NCBI GenBank assembly: GCA_025455505.1
Contig: JALOMK010000044.1
Span: 1-9,913 of the forward strand
DNA length: 9,913 nt
Reading direction: 5' to 3'
Source: Bacteroidales bacterium
GTDB lineage: Bacteria > Bacteroidota > Bacteroidia > Bacteroidales > VadinHA17
A program made the translations under genes and the position numbers. Position 1 is the stretch's first letter, and each line of letters opens with the position of its first letter. Under the pieces are notes generated by a model that was given only the letters and a program-made list of their open reading frames with translations, was not told where the DNA came from and searched no databases. Of this stretch, positions 1-8,386 are shown in pieces.

Positions 1-741
1 TCCGTTCTCAACAAGAATGAGTTCCCTGTGGCTTGTTATGTGCCTTCCCTGTCCGGTGGAGCTGCTAATGGCTGCTGTTTTCATGACTGCTTTCCCGGAG
101 AGCCTGTTGAGCATAGTTGATTTGCCTGCGCCAGAGGAGCCAAGGAGACAGTATGTTTTACCCTTCTTCACTGCTTTAATCAGCTCTTCGTATCCCACCA
201 TGGTTTCATTGCTTATTGCAAATACGGGAACGTCTGCTATGCGTTTCCTTATGGCTGCCATGATTTCACTTATCCTCCCGCTGTCGGAAAGGTCGGTTTT
301 TGTCAGAACTATCAACGGTTTCACCCCTGACGAATTACATATCGACAGGTAACGCTCGAGCCTGTTGATGTTGAAATCCCTGCCGGCGGCCTGGACTAGA
401 AAGGCATAATCGATATTGGCTGCAATGACCTGGATCTCCCCCTGCTTTCCGGGGTCCTGGCGTATGATTGAAGAAAAGCGCGGGAGTATGCTGTGTATGA
501 TGGCAAGCTCTCCGTCGTAAGTTTTCATTGTCACCCAGTCTCCCACAGCCGGGAAGTCTTCCCTTGAGACTGCCGAGAATCTAAGGTTCCCGGTTATTTC
601 GGCATCATATTCCCTTTCCCCGTCGGAAACCACATATCTTTCACGGTGTTCCTGCGTTACGCGTCCCAACGAGAACCCAGCAGGTTCATTCCTGAAATGA
701 TCTTTTTGCTGCTTTGTCAAACCAAGATCAGACAGTGCCAC
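1..741 (-). CDS. rsgA: RsgA, ribosome small subunit-dependent GTPase A (3' end cut by window edge)
   Basis: RsgA is a cytoplasmic, circularly permuted GTPase that acts in late maturation of the 30S ribosomal subunit. The visible 247 residues begin VALSDLGLTKQQ and run through an N-terminal OB-fold-like part (about 1-85) into the GTPase domain. The permuted order is direct evidence for the family: the G4 motif TKTD (147-150) comes before the P-loop GSSGAGKST (201-209), followed by the switch I segment TGQGRHIT (229-236). The G3 motif and the C-terminal zinc-binding region would lie beyond position 1. An in-frame TGA directly precedes a TTG at 750, so the start is either that TTG or the GTG at 741. 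I chose GTG because it gives the usual N-terminus; neither has a well-spaced Shine-Dalgarno sequence. It follows the DsrE lipoprotein gene on the same strand by about 75-80 bp and could share its transcript. Confidence 0.93.
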   Translation of the reverse strand, partial: MALSDLGLTKQQKDHFRNEPAGFSLGRVTQEHRERYVVSDGEREYDAEITGNLRFSAVSREDFPAVGDWVTMKTYDGELAIIHSILPRFSSIIRQDPGKQGEIQVIAANIDYAFLVQAAGRDFNINRLERYLSICNSSGVKPLIVLTKTDLSDSGRISEIMAAIRKRIADVPVFAISNETMVGYEELIKAVKKGKTYCLLGSSGAGKSTMLNRLSGKAVMKTAAISSSTGQGRHITSHRELILVENG

Positions 742-799
742 TCTTTCCAATCAAATTGAGATTATAATTATATCGTCATGTAAAAAATACCCCGTACAG

Positions 800-823
800 A
801 ACATGCTGAAGCAAATGCATGTT
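800..823. other. Inverted repeat just after the lipoprotein stop codon
   Basis: Perfect 7-bp arms AACATGC (800-806) and GCATGTT (817-823) flank a 10-base loop, directly downstream of the lipoprotein gene that ends at 824. No T-tract follows in the direction of the gene, so it does not look like a classical rho-independent terminator. It could be a weak terminator, a 3'-end stabilising hairpin, or chance. Confidence 0.3.
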
Positions 824-1282
824 TTAATAATCAAGCGTTATTATCCTTCCTTTCGTGAAATCGAAGAACCTGTCCTTATTTGCAGGTTGTATCCCTTCCA
901 TAAGATCAGCGGGTTCATAGCCGGCTATCTTAAGGCAGGTAGGGCAGGCATAGACACCCACTTTCATATCTATGAGTTTCCTTATATAAGTATGGGCCGA
1001 TTCGAAGTCGGCATACTCAATATCTTTTGCCCCCTTCACAAGAAGGTTCACCGAGTGAATGTCCATATATACAATAACATCCTTATCTTCTGCCATCATT
1101 GTTGCCATCTTGAGAGGCATAAGCACCCTGTGGGGATCGTCGTAGCATTCCGTGATATGGATGAACACGCCATCCCTTGCAGCAGGGGAAGTCGTTTCCT
1201 GAGTTGCGACAGGAGCAGTTGTTTCGCGGCAACCCAAAAGAATCAATGCAGCCAGAAGGGCCAGGAAATTAAGTGATTTCAT
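824..1282 (-). CDS. DsrE-family lipoprotein with a CPTC motif
   Basis: A 152-residue protein whose N-terminus is a lipoprotein signal: a hydrophobic stretch ending LILLGC, with lipidation predicted at Cys18. A Thr/Ala/Pro-rich linker (19-37) follows, then a compact domain (38-152) resembling the DsrE/DsrF fold. The resemblance rests on the GVFIHITECYDDP opening, alternating strand/helix pattern and the motif VYACPTCLK, with Cys113 and Cys116 placed where DsrE-like proteins carry their functional cysteine. DsrE relatives include sulfur-transfer proteins of the TusD type, but here the lipobox puts the domain outside the cytoplasm, so a cytosolic sulfur relay is unlikely. The natural function is unknown; redox or sulfur chemistry at the periplasmic membrane is only an inference. 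It is divergent from katG. The upstream sequence carries a good Bacteroidota-type promoter match at 1323-1353. Confidence 0.82.
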   Translation of the reverse strand: MKSLNFLALLAALILLGCRETTAPVATQETTSPAARDGVFIHITECYDDPHRVLMPLKMATMMAEDKDVIVYMDIHSVNLLVKGAKDIEYADFESAHTYIRKLIDMKVGVYACPTCLKIAGYEPADLMEGIQPANKDRFFDFTKGRIITLDY

Positions 1283-1322
1283 TTTTGATAATTTAAGTTG
1301 GTAAAGAATATGCTGTAATATT

Positions 1323-1353
1323 CAAAGTTAGGAAAAAGGAGGATCATGTCCAA
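1323..1353 (-). promoter_or_regulatory. Candidate Bacteroidota-type promoter for the DsrE lipoprotein gene
   Basis: Read on the minus strand, TTG (1353-1351) is followed after 20 bases by TAACTTTG (1330-1323). The second element is an exact match to the Bacteroides -7 consensus TAnnTTTG, and the spacing suits the -33 element. It would place the transcription start about 30-35 bases before the ATG at 1282. Transcription was not measured; this is motif evidence only. Confidence 0.5.
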
Positions 1354-1481
1354 TTTTAACTGCCGGGGGTCTTTGATTTCTCTTCATGGGCTTTATAGCA
1401 TGTATGCATGCAAAAAGGCAGTACAATAAAGCAGGGATTTCCGGATTTTCTTCCGGTTTCAGGAGGATCATTCCGGATCCC

Positions 1482-1501
1482 AAACCAGATCCCTGGTTTT
1501 T
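1482..1501 (+). terminator. Terminator-like hairpin in the katG leader
   Basis: AAACCAG (1482-1488) and CTGGTTT (1493-1499) form a perfect 7-bp stem around the 4-base loop ATCC, and the second arm runs into five consecutive T residues (1497-1501). It ends 37 bases before the katG ATG. In the plus direction this has the shape of a small rho-independent terminator or attenuator. A weak -7-like box, TACTTTTA (1504-1511), lies just after it, so katG may instead start downstream of the hairpin. Stem GC content is modest, so chance is possible. Confidence 0.35.
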
Positions 1502-1517
1502 CGTACTTTTACAGTAA

Positions 1518-3776
<2,259 letters not shown>

Positions 3777-3805
3777 TTAAGTACGAAGTTCCTGAAATTC
3801 ATGTA

Positions 3806-3848
3806 CTGCCGGAGAGCGGCCCTGCAACATGGGGCTCTCCCCGGGCAG
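3806..3848. terminator. Probable bidirectional terminator between katG and sdhB
   Basis: An imperfect 15-bp hairpin lies between the two convergent stop codons. CTGCC (3806-3810) pairs with GGCAG (3844-3848), GGAGAGC (3811-3817) with GCTCTCC (3834-3840), and CCC (3820-3822) with GGG (3831-3833). Small bulges sit at 3818-3819 and 3841-3843, and the loop is 8 bases. It begins 29 bases after katG ends and stops 5 bases from the sdhB stop. There is no long T-tract on either side, so the terminator role is inferred from strength and position. Confidence 0.6.
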
Positions 3849-3853
3849 TAATC

Positions 3854-4588
3854 TCAGTAGGCCTTGAAGTACTCCCTGTTCAGCCTGGCTATGTTTGCCA
3901 GCTTAATATGCTTGGGACATTCTGCCTCGCAGGCTCCGGTATTAGAGCAATTTCCGAAGCCGGCTTCGTCCATTTTTGCAACCATGGCTCTTACCCTGTC
4001 GACAGCTTCAACCCGTCCCTGGGGAAGGAGAGCAAACTGCGATATTTTTGCCGACACGAAGAGCATTGCGGAGGCGTTCTTGCAGGCTGCAACGCAGGCA
4101 CCGCATCCTATGCATATAGCTGAGTCGAAAGCTGCATCGGAGTCGTGTTTTCTTATAAGGTTCGAATTGGCCTCCGGCGCCGATCCTGTGTTTACAGAAA
4201 CAAAGCCGCCGGCAACCTGTATTTTGTCGAATGCCGACCTGTCGACTATAAGGTCCCTGATTACAGGGAAGGGTTTGGCCCTCCATGGTTCAATCCAAAT
4301 GACATCACCGTCTCTGAAATGCCTCATTGAGAGGTGGCAGGTTGTGAGTCCGGGCAGGGGACCATGGGGGTGACCGTTGATATACATGCCGCAGGATCCG
4401 CAGATGCCTTCACGGCAATCGTGGTCGAATGCCACAGGTTCCTTGTCCTCTTCAACGAGCCTCTTGTTGAGGGCATCAAGCATTTCAAGAAAGGCCATTT
4501 CGGGTGATACATCATCCATCTGGTATGTTACAAAGTCACCTTTGGCCTTTGCATTTTTCTGACGCCATATCTTCAGTGTAAGCTTCAT
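3854..4588 (-). CDS. sdhB: Succinate dehydrogenase/fumarate reductase iron-sulfur subunit
   Basis: This 244-residue subunit carries electrons between the flavin of SdhA and the heme/quinone sites of SdhC on the cytoplasmic face of the membrane. All cluster ligands are present. The N-terminal ferredoxin-like domain has Cys58, Cys63, Cys66 (CREGICGSC) and Cys84 for [2Fe-2S]. The C-terminal domain has [11 protein letters not shown] (Cys159, 162, 165, 169) plus Cys214, Cys220 and Cys224. By analogy with E. coli SdhB, the [4Fe-4S] cluster uses 159/162/165/224 and the [3Fe-4S] cluster uses 169/214/220. It is the last gene of the sdhC-sdhA-sdhB unit but is separated from sdhA by 153 bp filled with repeats, which is unusual for subunits of one complex. 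Sequence alone does not decide whether the enzyme works mainly as succinate dehydrogenase or fumarate reductase. Confidence 0.96.
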   Translation of the reverse strand: MKLTLKIWRQKNAKAKGDFVTYQMDDVSPEMAFLEMLDALNKRLVEEDKEPVAFDHDCREGICGSCGMYINGHPHGPLPGLTTCHLSMRHFRDGDVIWIEPWRAKPFPVIRDLIVDRSAFDKIQVAGGFVSVNTGSAPEANSNLIRKHDSDAAFDSAICIGCGACVAACKNASAMLFVSAKISQFALLPQGRVEAVDRVRAMVAKMDEAGFGNCSNTGACEAECPKHIKLANIARLNREYFKAY

Positions 4589-4626
4589 ATGCTGGTTGTT
4601 TATTATAATCTTTAACCCACCCCTGA

Positions 4627-4675
4627 CCCCTCCGAGGAGGGGATTTTAAAGTTTTCTGGCCCCTCCCTTGAGGGA
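4627..4675. repeat. GC-rich palindrome cluster in the sdhA-sdhB spacer
   Basis: CCCCTCC (4627-4633) and GGAGGGG (4636-4642) form a perfect 7-bp inverted repeat around GA (or 6 bp around a CGAG tetraloop). A second, shorter one follows: TCCC-TTGA-GGGA (4664-4675), itself preceded by CCCC. Between them lies an A/T-rich stretch, so the layout is two related GC-rich hairpins separated by about 20 bases. The motif style resembles dispersed intergenic palindromes I recall from Bacteroidota genomes, but I cannot confirm copy number here. In the operon transcript these would be intercistronic stem-loops that could affect mRNA stability or partial termination. Confidence 0.65.
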
Positions 4676-4686
4676 TTAACCACACA

Positions 4687-4735
4687 CCTCGTACCTCAAA
4701 CCTCGTACCTCATACCTCATACCTCATACCTCATA
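4687..4735. repeat. Heptanucleotide tandem array directly after sdhA
   Basis: Seven contiguous 7-bp units read CCTCGTA, CCTCAAA, CCTCGTA and then four copies of CCTCATA. Degenerate units flank the array on each side (CCACACA at 4680-4686 and CCGTATT at 4736-4742), so it may span nine units and run into the sdhA stop codon (4742-4744). On the operon's sense strand the unit is TATGAGG. The four identical copies lie nearest sdhA and the variants farther away. A shorter, similar array occurs at 8353-8380, also immediately after a minus-strand stop codon. Confidence 0.9.
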
Positions 4736-4741
4736 CCGTAT

Positions 4742-6661
4742 TTACTTATAGCTTCTTACCTTCATCTCCACTTCCTCGAACTTCAGTTCTTCCCTGTGAA
4801 GTATATGAGGATTGCCCTTACCTGCATATTCCCATGCAGCCACATAGGCAAACTCCTCATCGTTACGTTTGGCTTCGCCGTCGGGAGTCTGGAATTCCTC
4901 GCGGAAGTGGGCGCCGCATGATTCCCGCCTGTTGAGTGCGTCGGTAATAAGCAGTTCGGCGAGTTCGAAGTAATCAGCCACCCTTCCAGCCTTTTCGAGT
5001 TCCATGTTAAGTTCATCTGCGCTACCCGGGATATTTATCTCCTTCCAGAATTCTTCCTCCAGTTCGCGCACAAGTTTAAGGGCTGTATTAAGACCTTCCT
5101 CATTCCTGCTCATACCTGCATGGTCCCACATTATCTTCCCGAGTCTCTTATGGAAGGAGAGAGCGCTTTTCCTTCCTTTAACCGACATGAGGCGGTTAAT
5201 CCTTTCCCTTGCATCCTTCTCGGCTTCTTCGAATTCAGGCGAGTCGGTGCTTATTGCCGGCGTCCTGATCTCGTCGGCCAGGTAGTTGTTTATTGTATTC
5301 GGGAGGATGAAGTAACCGTCACCTGAAGCCTGCATGAGCGAGCTTGCCCCTAGCCTGTTTGCGCCATGGTCGGAGAAATTCGACTCGCCTATGGAATACA
5401 GTCCGGGCACAGTAGTCATAAGTTCGTAATCGACCCACAGTCCGCCCATTGTGTAATGCCCTGCGGGGTAGATCCTCATGGGCTCCTCATAGGGATTGAT
5501 GCCTGTGATATGCTCGTACATCTCGAAGAGATTACCGTATTTTCCTTCGATTACTTTCTTTCCCTGTTTTTTTATTGCATCGCGGAAGTCGAGGTTCACA
5601 GCCAGTCCGGTTTCTCCGACGCCATAACCTGCATCGCAACGCTCCTTTGCAGCCCTTGATGCCACGTCCCTGGGCACAAGGTTTCCGAAAGTAGGGTACC
5701 TGCGTTCGAGATAATAATCGCGCTCCTCTTCCGGTATTTCATTAGCCGGACGCTTGTCGCCCTTCTGTTTCGGCACCCATATCCTTCCGTCGTTGCGGAG
5801 CGATTCGGACATAAGGGTGAGCTTAGACTGGTATTCATTCAGCTGCGGTATGCTTGTAGGGTGTATCTGGACGAAGCTGGGATTTGCGAAGAAAGCGCCT
5901 TTCTTATGTGCCTTCCAGGCGGCCGATGCATTTGAGTTTACTGCAAGGGTCGACAGGTAGTATATTGTTCCGTAGCCTCCCGTCGCAAGCACGACGGCAT
6001 GTGCAGAATGCCGTTCAATTGCCCCGGTAATAAGGTTCCTTGTTATTATTCCCCGTGCCTTGCCGTTGATAAGCACGAGCTCGAGCATCTCCCTCCTTGG
6101 AAACATTTTCACATTTCCCTTTTTTATCTGCCTGTTGAGCGATGAATAAGCGCCAAGAAGGCATTGCTGCCCTGTCTGTCCTTTGGCGTAGAATGTTCTG
6201 GATACCTGAACACCGCCGAAAGAACGAGTATCTAGCGTCCCTCCGTAATCGCGGGCAAAAGGAACGCCAAGTGCAGTAAAGTGATCAATTACCTGATTGC
6301 TGACTTCCGCTGCCCTGTAGACATTTGCTTCACGGGCTCGATAATCGCCGCCTTTTATCATGTCGTAAAAAAGCCGGAAGGTGCTGTCACCGTCATTCTG
6401 ATAGTTTTTGGCTGCATTTATACCTCCCTGGGCGGCAACAGAATGTGCCCGACGCGGAGAATCCTGGTAACAGAAGTTTTTCACACTGTAGCCGAGCTCA
6501 CCAAGAGCCGATGCAGCACCTGCTCCTGACAATCCTGTTCCTACAACGATAATCTCAATTTTCTTTTTATTGGCAGGGTTGACAAGCTTTACAGAAGCTT
6601 TGTATCTCGTCCACTTTTGAGCGAGGGGTCCCTCAGGTATCTTTGAAACAAGTTTTCCCAT
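4742..6661 (-). CDS. sdhA: Succinate dehydrogenase/fumarate reductase flavoprotein subunit
   Basis: SdhA holds the dicarboxylate active site that interconverts succinate and fumarate. The 639-residue sequence has the FAD-binding dinucleotide fold [12 protein letters not shown] (39-50). His73 in [14 protein letters not shown] is at the position that binds FAD covalently in this family. Active-site candidates by family alignment are His267 in QIHPTS, the SESLRNDGR segment (285-293), Arg331 in PRDVASR, and His402 in AGHYTMGG. The [10 protein letters not shown] segment (433-442) closes the FAD site, and a helical C-terminal domain follows. The ATG at 6661 is only 14 bases after the sdhC stop, so the two genes are clearly co-transcribed. 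No Shine-Dalgarno match precedes it. The sequence resembles the Bacillus/Wolinella-like enzymes with a one-protein membrane anchor rather than the E. coli SdhCD type. A heptamer array starts at its stop codon. Confidence 0.97.
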   Translation of the reverse strand: MGKLVSKIPEGPLAQKWTRYKASVKLVNPANKKKIEIIVVGTGLSGAGAASALGELGYSVKNFCYQDSPRRAHSVAAQGGINAAKNYQNDGDSTFRLFYDMIKGGDYRAREANVYRAAEVSNQVIDHFTALGVPFARDYGGTLDTRSFGGVQVSRTFYAKGQTGQQCLLGAYSSLNRQIKKGNVKMFPRREMLELVLINGKARGIITRNLITGAIERHSAHAVVLATGGYGTIYYLSTLAVNSNASAAWKAHKKGAFFANPSFVQIHPTSIPQLNEYQSKLTLMSESLRNDGRIWVPKQKGDKRPANEIPEEERDYYLERRYPTFGNLVPRDVASRAAKERCDAGYGVGETGLAVNLDFRDAIKKQGKKVIEGKYGNLFEMYEHITGINPYEEPMRIYPAGHYTMGGLWVDYELMTTVPGLYSIGESNFSDHGANRLGASSLMQASGDGYFILPNTINNYLADEIRTPAISTDSPEFEEAEKDARERINRLMSVKGRKSALSFHKRLGKIMWDHAGMSRNEEGLNTALKLVRELEEEFWKEINIPGSADELNMELEKAGRVADYFELAELLITDALNRRESCGAHFREEFQTPDGEAKRNDEEFAYVAAWEYAGKGNPHILHREELKFEEVEMKVRSYK

Positions 6662-6675
6662 GATCTTATGTTTTT

Positions 6676-7320
6676 CTATCTGAAAAGCCAGAGAGTTAAT
6701 GAAATATATGCAAAACCTGCTGGTATTAGTATTGAATATATAAGGGCAAAAACCTTAACGACCGGTGTCCATATCCTGTGATTGAGTCCCAGAGTCTGGA
6801 AAGCTGATGAGAAGGCATGAAAAAGGTGAAGTCCAAGGAGGACAAAGCAGATGAGATAAATATAATTGTAAGCAGATATTTTAAATAGGTTATGAGCCAC
6901 AGAATAGAAGTTTTCCGGATCTCCGGGGACAAGTCCCAGTTTAATGAAATAAAAATTAAAAAAGTGAAGTACCAGAAAGGTCAGAACAGAGGCACCTGTC
7001 CAGATCATAAACCTGGAGAAGAAGGAAGTCTCGGATTTGTTCCCGCCTGCATAGCCAACAGGACGTGCAAGCCAGTTCTGTATCTGCAGAAAGATACCCC
7101 ATGAAATATGGATCAGTATGGCTGCAATAAGAGCAATCTCGACAATTTTAACTACCGGGAATGTTGCCATGAAATGTGCTGCCCTGTTGAAAGGTACAGG
7201 ATCGCTTTTAAGGAGCATCAGGTTAATGATCAGATGGACAGGCAGGAACATAAGAAGAAACAGACCTGCAAGCGCCATCACAAATTTTTTGGAAAGGGAT
7301 GAGAAGAGGATCTTATTCAT
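6676..7320 (-). CDS. sdhC: Succinate dehydrogenase/fumarate reductase cytochrome b558 subunit
   Basis: This 214-residue protein is the single membrane anchor of the complex and carries two b-type hemes between the Fe-S subunit and the quinone pool. Five hydrophobic segments are visible at about 13-36, 57-80, 103-127, 150-172 and 186-212. Histidines fall in the first four: His29 ([10 protein letters not shown]), His71 (LIHISWG), His119 (LVLHFFNF) and His165 or His168 (GLHLFHAF). This matches the one-ligand-per-helix pattern of B. subtilis SdhC and Wolinella FrdC. The opening [12 protein letters not shown] is typical of the b558 family. It is the first gene of the operon and is followed by sdhA after 14 bases. 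It is divergent from the alpha/beta-hydrolase across a very A/T-rich spacer that holds its likely promoter. Confidence 0.95.
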   Translation of the reverse strand: MNKILFSSLSKKFVMALAGLFLLMFLPVHLIINLMLLKSDPVPFNRAAHFMATFPVVKIVEIALIAAILIHISWGIFLQIQNWLARPVGYAGGNKSETSFFSRFMIWTGASVLTFLVLHFFNFYFIKLGLVPGDPENFYSVAHNLFKISAYNYIYLICFVLLGLHLFHAFSSAFQTLGLNHRIWTPVVKVFALIYSILIPAGFAYISLTLWLFR

Positions 7321-7370
7321 TGGATATTAAATGATTACAGGTTGGTTTATAGTTTTGTGAATGGGGAGTA

Positions 7371-7401
7371 TAAAAATAAACTTATTAATTAATATTACCA
7401 A
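7371..7401 (-). promoter_or_regulatory. Candidate promoter for the sdhCAB operon
   Basis: On the minus strand, TTG (7401-7399) is followed by exactly 20 bases and then TATTTTTA (7378-7371), a one-mismatch version of the Bacteroides -7 consensus TAnnTTTG. The spacing equals that of the candidate before the DsrE lipoprotein gene. It would give a leader of about 45 bases before the sdhC ATG. The region is so A/T-rich that chance matches are expected. An alternative box, TACGTTTA (7409-7402), lacks a -33 element. Confidence 0.33.
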
Positions 7402-7472
7402 TAAACGTATCCCACTATATTAGGATAATAATTCATAAAAAGATATGATTAAGCTCATAATTCTTTATTGCC

Positions 7473-7480
7473 TAATTTTG
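7473..7480 (+). promoter_or_regulatory. Candidate -7 element for the alpha/beta-hydrolase gene
   Basis: TAATTTTG is an exact match to the Bacteroides -7 consensus TAnnTTTG and lies 14 bases before the ATG at 7495, which would give a very short leader. No convincing TTG lies 19-21 bases upstream. If real, it argues for the ATG at 7495 over the in-frame TTG at 7468. Confidence 0.35.
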
Positions 7481-7494
7481 TAAATAAAATTAAT

Positions 7495-8316
7495 ATGGAA
7501 GATTTTTTCAGGTACGGAACAGGAATGATCCATTATTCTGATCAGGGGAGGGGAAAAGTAGTTGTGCTGCTTCATGGATATCTTGAGACTTCGGAAATAT
7601 GGAGCAGTTTTGCCGGAAAACTTGCAACGAATTTCAGGGTAATAACAATTGATCTGCCCGGACACGGAAGTTCCGGTATGTTTGCAGAGGTACATACTAT
7701 GGAGCTGATAGCTGATGCTGTTTACGGACTTATTAAGAGTATTGGCATCAGCGAGATTTTCCTGACCGGACACTCTCTCGGTGGATATGTCGCACTGGCT
7801 TTTGCAGAGCTTTACAATGAAATGTTGTCGGGTTACTGTCTGTTTCATTCACACCCGCTTCCTGATTCAGCAGAAGCTCTGAACAAGAGGGAACGTGAAA
7901 TAAGGCTGGTTGAAGCCGGGAAAAAAGACCTGATGTATCCTGATAATGTTTCAAGAATGTATGCCACCACAAATCTTCAAAAATTTTCTGAAGCACTTAA
8001 ACGGTCAAAGGGAATTGCATCTTCAATACCTGGAGAGGGAATTATTGCTGTTCTCCGGGGAATGATAAAAAGACCGTCAAGGATTTCGGTGATGGAAAGT
8101 GGAATAGTCCCCTGTCTCTGGATCCTCGGTGCTATGGATAATTATATAGATTGTCTGCAGATTCAGATGAAAGTACAGCTGCCGGATAATGCAACAGTTG
8201 TCGTCCTGAACAACTCCGGGCATCTGGGATTCATTGAGGAAGAGGATAAATCAGTCGAAGTGATCACAAAATTTATTGAAAAGTCAGATGATTTCCGGGG
8301 AAGACAAAAGAGTTAA
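7495..8316 (+). CDS. Alpha/beta-hydrolase of unknown substrate
   Basis: A 273-residue single-domain alpha/beta-hydrolase fold protein. The oxyanion-loop segment is LLHGYLE (25-31), followed by the strand motif TIDLPGHGSS (51-60) and the nucleophile elbow GHSLGG with Ser94. Asp215 in LGAMDNYID and His243 in NNSGHLGFIEE complete a classical Ser-Asp-His triad. A cap region lies at about 120-200, starting with FHSHPLPDS. There is no signal peptide, so it is probably cytoplasmic. The family covers esterases, lipases, C-C hydrolases and haloperoxidases, and nothing here fixes the substrate. The ATG at 7495 is preferred over an in-frame TTG at 7468, which overlaps the candidate -7 box. It is divergent from sdhC and convergent with the S41 protease gene, so it appears to be monocistronic, with no neighbour that suggests a pathway. 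Confidence 0.88.
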   Translation: MEDFFRYGTGMIHYSDQGRGKVVVLLHGYLETSEIWSSFAGKLATNFRVITIDLPGHGSSGMFAEVHTMELIADAVYGLIKSIGISEIFLTGHSLGGYVALAFAELYNEMLSGYCLFHSHPLPDSAEALNKREREIRLVEAGKKDLMYPDNVSRMYATTNLQKFSEALKRSKGIASSIPGEGIIAVLRGMIKRPSRISVMESGIVPCLWILGAMDNYIDCLQIQMKVQLPDNATVVVLNNSGHLGFIEEEDKSVEVITKFIEKSDDFRGRQKS

Positions 8317-8352
8317 AGACTGTTTTTACTTTTATCTTTTATCTTCTTTTCG

Positions 8353-8380
8353 CCGCACACCGCATACCCCGAACCGCAAA
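8353..8380. repeat. Heptanucleotide array directly after the S41 protease gene
   Basis: Four consecutive 7-bp units read CCGCACA, CCGCATA, CCCCGAA and CCGCAAA, ending 6 bases short of the protease stop codon (8387-8389). On the protease sense strand the units are TTTGCGG, TTCGGGG, TATGCGG and TGTGCGG, closely related to the TATGAGG unit after sdhA. A second heptamer, TTTTATC, occurs twice at 8330-8343 in the same 70-bp convergent spacer but out of phase with the array. The units are diverged, so the array is less certain than the one at 4687-4735. Confidence 0.65.
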
Positions 8381-8386
8381 CCATCC

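Noticed and set aside
761..775. A/T palindrome before rsgA (around ATAATTAT) as an operator
   Set aside because: It is short and low-complexity; such palindromes are expected by chance in an A/T-rich spacer.
803..1276. 157-codon plus-strand frame over the DsrE lipoprotein gene
   Set aside because: The minus-strand frame has a lipoprotein signal and a recognisable domain; this one mirrors it and is His/Cys-rich without a motif.
4687..4735. CRISPR-like array
   Set aside because: Units are 7 bp and contiguous with no spacers, and no cas genes are nearby.
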